Part shown: positions 49,401 through 61,400 of the stretch, piece by piece
Layout: every line of letters starts with the position of its first letter
How positions within the stretch are numbered: position 1 is the first letter of the stretch
From: Hexactinellida sp. DTS-2022
Taxonomy: Eukaryota > Porifera > Hexactinellida
Direction of reading: 5' to 3'
DNA: 64,000 nt
Assembly: GCA_028753945.1 (NCBI GenBank)
Contig: JAPNXP010000002.1
Location: 13,950,001-14,014,000 of the forward strand
Notes under the pieces: generated by a model
What the model saw: only the letters and a program-made list of their open reading frames with translations
Told to the model about the DNA's origin: nothing
The model's database searches: none
Made by a program: the position numbers and the translations under genes

Positions 49401-52400
49401 TTGATAGTATAGATTGTCCTCTGGGAACCAAACTATATTTCCGTTTTACTGATTTATTATAGATCAATTTGTGTTTAAGAACTTTTAATACACATACTTC
49501 TGTTATCTAGTAAATTCTAGGTTTATTATATGGGAAAAATCCAAAAATACTCAACTTTTTTGAAAATTTCCAAATTTACTCAACAATACTCAACTAATTT
49601 GTAAATATACTCTTTTGTAAATATACTTAAAAAAAAACAGCAAGTATATAACGACAAAGGGAGCCATGTGTTACTAGATTAGGACATTCAGGACAATTAA
49701 TAACAGCTGGACTAATATCAACTCTACGCAAAAAACAATGAGACTTTCTACTTCAAACTGATGACAAGGTTTAGGTGTAATAGGGTGCACAATATGTTTC
49801 CGTGCTTCTAGTATCTCAGCGTCTAATCTCTGTCGAATAATAGATGAAAACTTCTGTGTAATTTACAACTCCAGATAAACATTAGCTCTTTCGATGAACT
49901 TATTTCTACACAAATTCAATATGTCACGTAATAAGTCCAAAATATTTTTATTCCTTGCTTTAAAGACACTATTAAGTGATTCACTGGCATTAGATGTATA
50001 GCATCCATGACGTGGCAAAGGACAAAAGAGAGAAGTCCATTCTGACAAGTCCAATTTAGTAATGTATGCATAAGCGTCATTATCTAATTAAGCACTGAGA
50101 CAACTTGAATTGCCTCGTCGAATTCATTTTTACAAGTGCTACGCACAAATTTCCAAAAATTGATTTGATACTGATGAAGTAAAAGCCTTTGAATTTTGAT
50201 TTTAAATTTCTCTCGATATGCTTACAACAAAAAAGAAAAACATTGGGCATTATTTCCTTAACGTTAACAGCGTTCAAACCTTTGTCACGATCAACTAATC
50301 AATACTCCAGGTAACAGCTTAAGAGCTAATATAAGATTCAACACATTTAACTAAAAACCAACTCCAGGTCTCTTTACTTTCTGATTTTACAATCCCAAAA
50401 ACAAACGGCAAAATACTTCGTTCTGCATACATTCCAATTAAAAGAAGTAAACAACCATTTATCTGAGGGCTTGAAAGGGTAGCACCGTCACAATTGAATA
50501 CAGGCAACACATTACCTATCTTACCAGATAGAGGTCCATTTGCAAATGTGATGATGAATAATCATTCAAATCGTTCGAGATTTCGTTGATCAATTCTTCA
50601 ATTGACTTCAAAGTTAGTTCTTGGATCTAACTCTTTCAATTTTCTAAGGAAACAATCCAAAAGCTGAAACTGCTCACAGCCCTGAGTATATACGTGTAAT
50701 CCTGCTAGGGATGTCATTCGCCAAGCGTGATGATAATTAACTGTTACTCCTAATGTGTTAGTAGAACACATAACTTGCTTTTGGAGAAAGTGGGTTACGT
50801 GTAAGGTTTAGTTTTGATGCTCCATAAGATGCTGGAAATACTTTACCTCCTTTATGAAACGTTTGCAAACAAGAATGCTCTTGAAAGGTGTTTATTTTCA
50901 TAAAACCTTTTTAGACCTCCAGCCAGCCGTCAATTTAAATGGACATTCAGGGATACAACAAATCAAATGAATCCGACTAGGCGTTCTGTATCGTTTTTTT
51001 AGAGACGTGTGTACGTAAATTATACGACGACTGATTCTAAAAGTTGATCTTTTTCCTTAAAGATCTTTCCAATAGACAATTCTAACGTTTGGGACTCTTC
51101 GATCATCATCCCGACTCTTCAATAAATCATATGCTAATTATCTATAATTATGGTTAAAATGTACAATCTACGAAAATGAAAACTCTAGATGTTTGTAAAA
51201 CTCGCATGGTGAAATAAATTATGTTCTTTATATTTATTAAACTTTAATGTTTGAGTGCATATATACTTCTCCCAACACAAATTACAACGCAATGATGAAA
51301 CTGGCATGGTGTTCCAACCACAAATATTTATTATCATAGACCAAATATAGCCTTTCTAAACTTGAGTAGATCTGTGAATTTATTGAAAAGTTGAGTAGAT
51401 TTGGATTTTTTGACAAAAACTTGGGCATAATTGGAATTATTTTGAAAAACTTTAGTAGATTCGGAAAGATCTAGTTTAATATTTGAGTGCCAGTAAAAGT
51501 TGAGTATATTTGGAAATTTTGAAAAAAATTGAGTATTTTTGGAATTTCCCTTTATTATGTATTTATTTGTAGAATTTCGAAAACTTTCCAGAGTTCTACT
51601 CTTTATTACAATGGATCTGGAAGTGTTTCTGAGTATAACTCTCTTCTACAATCTCTTTCTATTTCATTCAATGATTCAGAATTCTCTTGCCCACCACAAA
51701 GGACTATATCTATTCAAGTTTTTGATGGAATGTAAGCTATAATTACCGCACCGTTAATATAAGTTGGCTAATCATTGCATAATGAATGGCCTATAATTAT
51801 TGAATATTTAATTTATAACATATGGCCTAACAGTAACAGGGATGGGTAGCCGATAGACCTCTGCGCGGGTAATATGCGGGTCCCGCACCCGCCCCGAAAA
51901 TCCGACTTTATAAACAAATGAACTCGCACTAACCCGCACCTAACTCACAATAACCCGCGATGGCCAGTGTTCTCGCCAGGATTATATAATAGGGAGTAAA
52001 CACTCGGCGGACAATGCGGGCAAAAAATATTACATCCTTAAGGAATAAGGAAGACGGCATTATGTTTTTGGGCAGAAATTTGAAGAGCAAATTGCGAGTT
52101 TATTATATGGGATTTGTAAATAATTTTGCCGTACAATTCGTTCGATCGCAAGACTTCGCCATATTAAGATTATATTGATCATTAATTATGTTTAGGAACT
52201 ATAGAGCCTAGAGGGGTATATTGTTACAATTGGTTGGCACTGCGCCCCCTCCCCCCCACCAAATAAACCTTAGCGAGAATACTTGCGTTATCCCGCACCA
52301 ACCCACAAGACGCACAGTGGGCAAAAACAGGTACATCAGCCGTCATAGGTATTTAGCAGGGGTTTATCTAGGATTTTCGTGGATGGCACCTTATTATGGA

Positions 52401-55400
52401 GTTAGAAATTTCCGGCACCCTAGAGGTATTAGCCATAATACAAAATCAATATAATACAATGATGCGGCACTATTTTAAGGAGGTAAACTGCTATGGTGCA
52501 CTAACTGTTGTTTATCCAATCATTTCTGGACCTGAAAATCGGGCCATACACCCGGCACCTAATTAAGTGCCAACCCGGCACCTAAATCACATCGAAAATC
52601 ACGCACTTTTTGACCACAACTGATGCCTGGCCGGCACCTAAAAGTGCCGGCCAGGCACCTAGATAAACCCCTGGTATTTAGGTGCAAGATAGAGGTATAA
52701 AAGGTATTAGTTACCTATAGGTTATCACCTATAACAAATTGAGTGGGCCCAAAAAGTTTTTGGTATGGCATACATTTTTTAAGTTGTGATGACTTAGCAA
52801 AAATGAGATAAATCGAATTTCGAAAATATTTTGATCATTATCATCGATCTAGTTGGACTATTAATACTAGTAGTATGTGTCGATGTGTAGAATACAAATG
52901 AGCTTACATCTCATTTTCCGCTTTATAACTGATTAAAATCATGTACTATGTGAGAAACAACAAATTAATAATTACGATAGAACTCAGAAAATTTTTCTAA
53001 TTCTTTATCTGGGATTTGAAATTAACACACCATCTGATCGGATACTTCACTCAATTCACTGGTATTATCGTTGCGTGTTTCAACAACATTAAATACATCA
53101 ATATTAGTCATTTACATTGATTTAACGAATCTACACAGTATATATTACATATTTTACATTTTATACTTAACCACAAGTATTTGAATATTTAATAAACAAC
53201 TCAATTTTTTGAAATTTACGTCCGATGGACAGTTTAATAATGTATGTAACCTTTTTGGGTCAAATGATGTCAATTAGTGACTGGTTACATATTAAAGAAA
53301 ATATTCTGTAGTTTAAGATAGAATGGGTGTAATAATTGACCATATCTTACCATATAAGATCGGGCACTAAATATACAAAAATCGAAAACTGAATAAAATA
53401 AATGATAACGAATTCGGAAACCATAATAGATGTACTAATTATAGACAAATATCTGGAAACTCGAAGAAAAACTGATACTAGTTGCTTCAATTGCTCTAGA
53501 AAGCTTCTTTTATTTGTAAATTTAGCACTTGAAACGTGATACTATTTGAAAACTCGAGTTTTATCTTGGAAACCTTAGTTAATGATCGTAATTCAAATTA
53601 TAATATCTTGACTTGCAGGTGGAATTTGCTAAAATAAATTTAATTTCTATGGTCCTTGACTATCCTAGCAACACATATTTAAGAAATTGAGCAAATACAC
53701 AGACCTCAAAATTTGAGCTATGACCGCTGATTTGCCCACTGTGAGACGAATCCGTGACCCGCACCCGCCCCGCCCCAAAAATATTCTGATCCTTTGACCC
53801 GTAAGAACCCGAATTTATTAATCCGCACCACGCAGTGCTCTAGTACTAGCCGATATGAATAAATTACGATTATAATATCTTCTATTGGTTATGCTGCTAC
53901 TAAAATTTATAGGATACTAACACTAAAATTTGTCAAACCTTTAGTACCAAGGTTATTAGGGACAAAATCTAAGATTCCGTGACCAACTTCGACAAGTTAA
54001 GTTTTATGACTGATTCTGTTACTTTAGGGTATATCTCGCGATTTAAGATCCCATACCGGTCTCGAAAATTCGGGCTTTTTTATAGCGACAAATTCAAAGG
54101 GCCTCCAGCAATCTTTTTGAAAAATTAAGGCCCCTCTCTGAACATTTCATAAATTGAGATTAGAGTGTTTTCGAACCGTATACATTAAGTACTAGCTGTA
54201 CTGAAATTTCAAAACAATCTGGCTATACTTTTAATGTAATAACCTTTTGAAGATTTCTACGTCACTTGTCACCATGGGAGGTCCATTCTTTAACTATTTT
54301 TAAGGGATTTGAAGCATATCCTATCCTATATACATGAAATAACCTTTTAGCTTGCTATATAGTATGTCTCCATGAAAATCTCGGAAATAGATCTAAATTT
54401 AGCACGAAATTTTGAGCCAAAATAACCTACTCTGTGGCTTGGTAAAAGTGGCAAATTAAACAAGCAGACATTTACCTACTTCAACATGCATGTTTCGTGT
54501 TTTCACAGATATCAAATTTTCTATCTGAGAACTGTTCGTTTTCTTCTCTTCTAATAACTTTCTTGCAGATTGACCCATTGCAACACCATTTTGGACTATA
54601 TCGTTTGTTCTCATGAGCTAATTTTGAATTTTTGATGTTGCATACCTTCATATTCGATTCGATAATTTTCATGATTCGATAATTTTCATCATTAGATAGC
54701 GCAGATTCTTGCAGTCCCGTCAATCTAGTTCCATTCTTGAGCGCTTTATTAAATTTCTCAGCAATCCGGTGTAAGTTTCAGGTGCTTCAGTCCCTAGCGT
54801 TTATTGCTGGCAATTCAGTTCATCGTGCGGTGAATAGAGATATCTACAAAAATGTTGTTATGCAATAATAAAATATAATTATTAATTACGCAACCTGATG
54901 AATTTATAAATGAGCATGTATTCCGTATATCTTGAATAACTTGTTTTATTCACTCAAATAGATTGAAAGAATTTCCCAGTGCCAGCATCACACCACCTTC
55001 CCGCAAACTGCATGAACATTGTGTTGAACTGATTGCTGTACATACCAACCGATTGGTCCGAATTTATTTTAGAATAAAGTAATGAATCTCCTAACAATTT
55101 TTTAAGAGGTATAGAGAAAGACTTCCAAGGTGGTTAATTTCAAGGCTTGCCGTGGATATGGATATCCATGGAGATATCCATGGATATCGAGTTTTTGTCA
55201 TATCCATGTATATTGTGGATATCCATTTCAAATTTAACTTCGAAAATATTTCAAACCAGGGCCCGTATTCACTAAGAAGTTAAGTACGTACTTAGTACTT
55301 AAGTACTAAGTACGTACTTAAGTCGTATTCACTAAGATTGGTATTCACTAAGATTTAAGTGCGTACTTAAGTACATACTTAAGTACAAAACTTAAGTAAC

Positions 55401-58400
55401 CTACTAAGTTAACTTAACTTATAAGAATTTTCTTTTATTGACCCTGAGACGTTGGTGTTTAATTAGAACATTGTATTATATATCTTGTAGTACTTGCTTT
55501 ACTTTAGGGGAAGTTTATTATTCTATTTTCAACAATTATTACTTTAATTCTTTTTTTCTAAAAGTTTCTGTTTTTTCAGTCGATAGTATTCCCTCTGCTC
55601 CTCTATTAAGGCTAATTGTGCTGAAAAAACCTCCATTTGTTTGCAGAGAACTTCTTGCTGTAGAGGAAGTAGATCAGAGGCTGATAATGACCTCGCTGAA
55701 GATTTTTCGGCGCTCCTCTTACGTTTGCGGGTACGTATTCCAACAGCAGAACTATTGTTTACAAGAACTTCTGGTGCGTCGAGGATCATGGAACTTGATT
55801 CAATGATAAGTTCTTCAGGTAGGGAATTTGATGGTCCTTCGAACAAATCTGTACTTCCCATAATTCCACTAAATGCTGGTGTACCCTCTAGCATATCTGT
55901 TACCCTCTCCGTTGCAGTGGTTGACAAGTCTTTGTCAGCAGAAAGGATAAGTATAGCCTCGTCACTTATCTCTCCAACTGCATTTGGTCCTCCTCCTGTC
56001 TGTCTTGATTCTCGACGACTACTATCGACATGAGACTTTGCAGCTCCCTTGAGATTATTCCATTTTTTCTTAAGGTCTTTAACATCTCTATTGTTTCCAT
56101 GGATCGAGTTAACCTTTCCTACCATATCGGTCCACAGTGATTTCTTCTTCCTATTGAGGTCAGCACAGTGCCCAGTACCTCTGAGTAAATCACCAGCGGA
56201 TTGAATCGCGTCGATGAGTGTATACTCTTCCTCTTTGGACCAGTTACTTTTTCGAGGTTTTTCCATTTTCTTTAGCTGAAATTCAAATAATCACTTTAAT
56301 TTATACTTTTGCAATAACAACAGCCGATGCAATTGTACTCGACGATATTTCTCAAGCACGAAAATCGCAGGAACTTCAAAGAGAATATTCTTTTTACAGT
56401 TAAAAGAATAAAGCAAGCTAATACAATAGCATTCCATACACTAATATGCTATGCTATTACATCCCATGTTGCATTACATCCCTAACTTAATTTAAATGCG
56501 TTTAGACTCTTGAGTAACCTCGGGACAGGGTTAATTTGACTCAATTAAACGGTGAAATCTATTAACAGTGGCTCTATTAAGCGGATAATACTGTATTAAC
56601 AATATACAATACTGCTATTGAAATATTAGCTGAAATTATGAATGGAGAATTGATCTCGATAATGTTTGGCAGCCATATGGCCAGTATCCTCAACCTCAAA
56701 CAGCTCACTCGGATCAGTTACATTGGAGAATTCGTCATCTAATAGAGGTTGTTTCCACATAATTGCCATATTATGCAATACTGCACAAGCAACTATTATC
56801 ATGCATACTTTATCTGGAGACATCCGAAGTTCGCCCTGAAGACAATGAAATCTACGTTTCCATCTTCCAAATGTTTGCTCAATTATAACACGTGTTTTCT
56901 TATGAGCATAGTTATAATTGGATTGGGGAGTCGAGGCTCGTTGTCGATAGGGTGTCAGTAAGTAGGGCTTTAGCATGTAACCACTATCCCCTAATATGTG
57001 CTCCCCGATTAATAAGTTGTTTTCAACATATATTCCAGCCCGAGAAAGCTTCCAAATGCGAGAATCGTGAACAGATCCAGGAAAACGAGCCAACACATCA
57101 CTAATTATACCATCCGATCGACATATAACTTGGACATTAATTGAGTGGTAAAAATGTCGGTTCACGTAATCTGCTTCATTTTCAGATGGTTTTTGAATGC
57201 GTATATGTGTCCCGTCAACTAGTCCAAGGACGCCTGGAAAATGAGCAATTTCGTAAAATTTGTTCTTGACTTCTGCCTTCTCAGCTGAGCTTGGCATACT
57301 AACATACTGGTTGTATATATCCTGAAAACCTTGTGAAACATCATGAATATAGCGAGAAGCTGAAGACTGGCTTACATTAACTCCATCTCCACAGATTATC
57401 TGGAACATTCCAGAAGCAAAAAACTGAAGTGCAACACAAACCTGTAAATGTGGGGGAGCGGCATGGGAGCGATCTGTAAAGTTTAAACGATGAGCTATTA
57501 ACTCAGTGATTCTTGAAATTGATGATCTAGAGAAGCGGAAACGTTGAACAAGTTCCAAATCATCATAACAATCTAAGGGATCAGTAATATCCCTAAAAAT
57601 TCTTGGACGTGCCATAGATGAAGAGTTTTCTTCTTCTTCTTCTAGAAATAGTGGAATCATTTGTGCCATTTGTAAGAATTTTGTGAAATTGAATGAATCA
57701 GATTTAAATCACAGATTTATACTTAATTGCGTAATCAGTTATCAAACAATTGATGGATTTATGGTTACTTGGAATGTTAATTTAACGTTAAAATGCAAGA
57801 TACAAAATTCAAAATAATAATTAAGTTCTCTATTTGAATAAAGAAAATACCATGCATTCCTTTGCAACTAGCATTTGTGTAATTAAGTTCTCTATTTGAA
57901 TAAATAATAATGCATGCATTCGTTTGCAACTAGCAATTGTGTAGTGAAAAATATTCACCAACATGCTGAAACCTATTTTAGTGTGCTTCTTCTAGTAAAA
58001 CCGTTATAGTAGGGTCCTACTATAGTTGTATACTATAAGTGAATTGAATTCGTTCTGATAGAGTTCCGTCCGGCCGGAAAAAAATATAGAAAATAAAAAA
58101 ATATAGTGGTTGTATTCTCCTAAGGATGTTCTTTCTATATATCAATTAAAATGAATAGGTCGCTAATCAATTCTCCGTTTTATTAACGGTTTTCTTTTAC
58201 GGAAATCAGCCATCTTCTCCATATTGTATTGTACTCTTATGGTAGACTGAATACTATAGAATATACAGTATTACATAACTATACTGCTCTATAATGACTG
58301 TTATTGATTGGTTATAGCTTCAAAGTGAATTTTTGTTTCATACAATTGAAATAAAAACACTTGGACAGTTGATTGATGATGTCAATTAGTAGAATTGACA

Positions 58401-61400
58401 TCATTCTCTTCTAAATAATATCAAAATAATAAAGTAAATACTTCACTAAGATAAAATGTTATTTAAATATTGAATTATCAATACTACGTTGAATATTACG
58501 TAAAGTCAATTCCAAAAGAATGAACAGTGTACTATAAATATAATTGAATAAATATAAAATACACGTATAAATATAATTTCGTACTTAAGTACGTACTTAG
58601 TTAAGTATGTACTTAAGTACAACAATATTTCTTAGTGAATACGACTTAAGTATGTACTTAACTAAGTACTTACTTAGTACTTAAGTATATACTTAGTACT
58701 TAAGTACTAAGTAATCTTAGTGAATACGGGCCCAGGGTTCTAAAAAATGAGTGTGAAAATTAAGTAGCCTTAGTTTTTTTTGTCCTACCCCCAATTGGTT
58801 TACACGCCTAATCTATTTCATCTAATAAAATTATTTACTAGCCTTATTATTCTAAAAGGTGATTTTGACCTTTAGTGACGTCAAAAAGGTCTAAATAGTA
58901 ACTGAATCGAATTTTTCTTTCACCTTTGGAAACCTTGCATGTCAAAGTATATTTGGGAATACTAATACAAGAAATGTGGACTTTGTTATATTCCTGACAT
59001 TGACCTGCTATCTCCTTAATTTTTTACGTCACTCCTGAATACAGTGCAACCTCTTTAAGTGGGGTCTCTATAAATGGGGAACCTCCATAAGTGGGGAATT
59101 TTTTTACCATATTCGTTTATATCCATACAAATGAACCGCTATTAGCGGGGAAGTGGGGAATGGGGGACCATAAATTTCAAGGAGTTTTTATCTCCATACA
59201 AAACAACCTCCATAAATGGGGGGAATGGACAAATCCTAACATGATTCTTATAAAATAATACAATATTCCAATAAATCGACTCTAAAGTTCTACAGAAAAA
59301 ATATTTTCGATTGATCTACTCTAATGTTTTTAGAAGAAATAACCTAGTGTAGATCAGCAGTTAACTAAATTGTCATAATATACAAATAAGAACTAGAACG
59401 TGCATTAATGTGTGTGTTATATGAATATTTTGTATAATATAGCATATGTAATGTTTTTCCAATTGAATTGTAGAAACCGGGGAATGGGGGCAATTGAAAT
59501 TTTCCCCGTCCCATGCTCCCCCACTTATAGAGGTTCCACTGTATTTTACTCGCCATGATTTTTATTTGGTTTTTTCGTTTATCCTACTTGCTATACTTCT
59601 AGCTCATTAATTAACCATAGAGGAGACAATTAAATTACAAAAAATTAGTCGCGATGGAATTTCAAAAAGCTAGGATTTATTATCGAACCCAATAATCTAG
59701 CAGAAGCCATCAATAATGGCCCAGAAAGAGATGTTTTGAGGCTGATAGCGATATTGACGAACTTTGACTATATAGTAATACAACATTTAGTTGATAAATA
59801 ATAAATATACATAAATTATAGGACCTAAATCTTCTGGATATTTTGTTGATTTTAGGTGTTAGAAATCTATCAATATTCAATGGATATCCATGGATATCCG
59901 CAAAAAATGGTCTGGATATGGATATGGATATGGATGCGATTTTTCATCTCCACGGCAAGCCTGTTAATTTCAAAACAATTTCAAAGATTTATTTCTTTTT
60001 CTTGTATGCCAGAGTCACCCCAATACTTTCAAACTGCGGCAAATTATCCGAAAGAGAAATGACAAATTAAATGGAGTTAGACGATGCTTTGTTGATGATA
60101 TGTCATTAATTAGTTCTTAAATACATCACTACAAAAGTAAATATTTATAGATAACTACTCATATATGCTTGCCATACGTAATATTACCACCACCAGTCCA
60201 CCACCCACTCTTCTGAACTCAACGAACTTAACTAACGAACTGAACGAATTGAACAAACGTGGGTAAGCCTGTTGATGAACTGAACGAACGCTGCACTGGT
60301 GTTGAAGTTAGGAGGTGAACGTGAACGAACTGAAAGTGTGTCAATTTGAGATGAACTAAATTGCGTTTATTCAGTCCGTTCATTAACCTTTTATTTAACA
60401 ATGTATTGCAATTACTCATTACCGTAATTTTAAAAGCACGCTATCACAAGATTAGCAAAATTGACAATACCTTTTGAATAAACATCACAAATCCTATTCT
60501 AGTATACACTATGTATGGATTAATAATTCAATTTATCGATAGTATTCAGTTTAGTTTGTTCAAATCGTTCAATTCGTTCGTTGATTTCGTTCAATTCGTT
60601 CAACTTGAATCTCTTAAAAGTCCTGCGTTCAGTTCAAGTTCAATAAGTTCGTTCGTGAACGTTTATTCCCTGATTTGACTTCATTATATCAAAAGATGGA
60701 AGCCATATATAAAATTTGAGGATGTCTTTGAATAGTTTTGAATACAATATTTGAATTTTATATGAATATAAGTTCTCTAAACTATTTAATTTAATTTTTT
60801 GAATAGTTAACAAAAGGCCAAATTTTTATCTTTAAAGATATTCTGATTAAGAATGAATTGGGCTTATTTGTGTCTTATGTAGATTTCCGCAGTCGCTGTA
60901 TATTTAAAAAAGGGGTACCATGGAATATTTATCATTTTATACAGGGTGTGGCGTTGATACACCATCTATATAGTGGCTGGTCGGCGACTATTTAGCAACA
61001 TTGTTCTCAAACGGTGATCATAATAACCCTACCCGTTTTTCCGTACTTTAATTAGTATATTTTGCAGATTAAATCCCATCCAAAATTTTGTGGTTTGGGG
61101 GCGTCTTTATTACATTACTCAACTGCCGCGCAGTATGTGTTTTCCGCTCCGCTCACAAGTAAGAATATGTCATTAGTATCTATTCATTTTTTTAAAATCA
61201 TATACATTTTATTCTATGTATTTGTTCTATAGTTTTGTTACAGAGTTGAACTATACGGTTATACTGAATCAAACCAATGATAATCCTCCTTTGGTTCTCT
61301 CCCAACCTTCAACTATCTTTTTCATTGAAGGTGAAAGTTACACTTCGGTTTTTCCAGATTTAAATATTTTTGACAGTGACGTCTTTTGTGAAGAATTTAA

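Larger units (their letters stand above)
51850..53855. mobile_element. hAT-like element with CCCGCACCCG arms, hosting other elements
   Basis: TAGCCGATA occurs at about 51848 and 53847 on either side. Near the ends are GACCTCTGCGCGGGTAA and the rough inverse CCACGCAGTGCTCTA. CGGGTCCCGCACCCGCCCC and GACCCGCACCCGCCCCGCCC show the arms are rearranged in part. The Transib-like element at 52313-53743 sits inside. Confidence 0.5.
55260..58732. mobile_element. PIF/Harbinger transposon, structurally complete
   Basis: Perfect ends GGCCCGTATTCACTAAGA and TCTTAGTGAATACGGGCC, with a 3-bp flank CAG on both sides (55257-55259 and 58733-58735). Subterminal regions on both arms are dense with GTACTTAAGTAC palindromes, probably transposase-binding sites. 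It encodes both proteins the superfamily needs, each uninterrupted. A small dispersed repeat (57975-58290) and one end of a pogo-like MITE (about 56512-56594) lie between genes. Length 3473 bp. Confidence 0.9.
55142..59963. mobile_element. Outer hAT-like MITE with GGATATCC arms, split by a Harbinger element
   Basis: Left end AGGCTTGCCGTGGATATGG and right end TCTCCACGGCAAGCCTG, flanked by TTAATTTC (55134-55141 and 59964-59971). The arms repeat GGATATGGATATCCATGG. Its 4.8-kb span is mostly the Harbinger insertion plus a pogo-like MITE. Confidence 0.75.
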
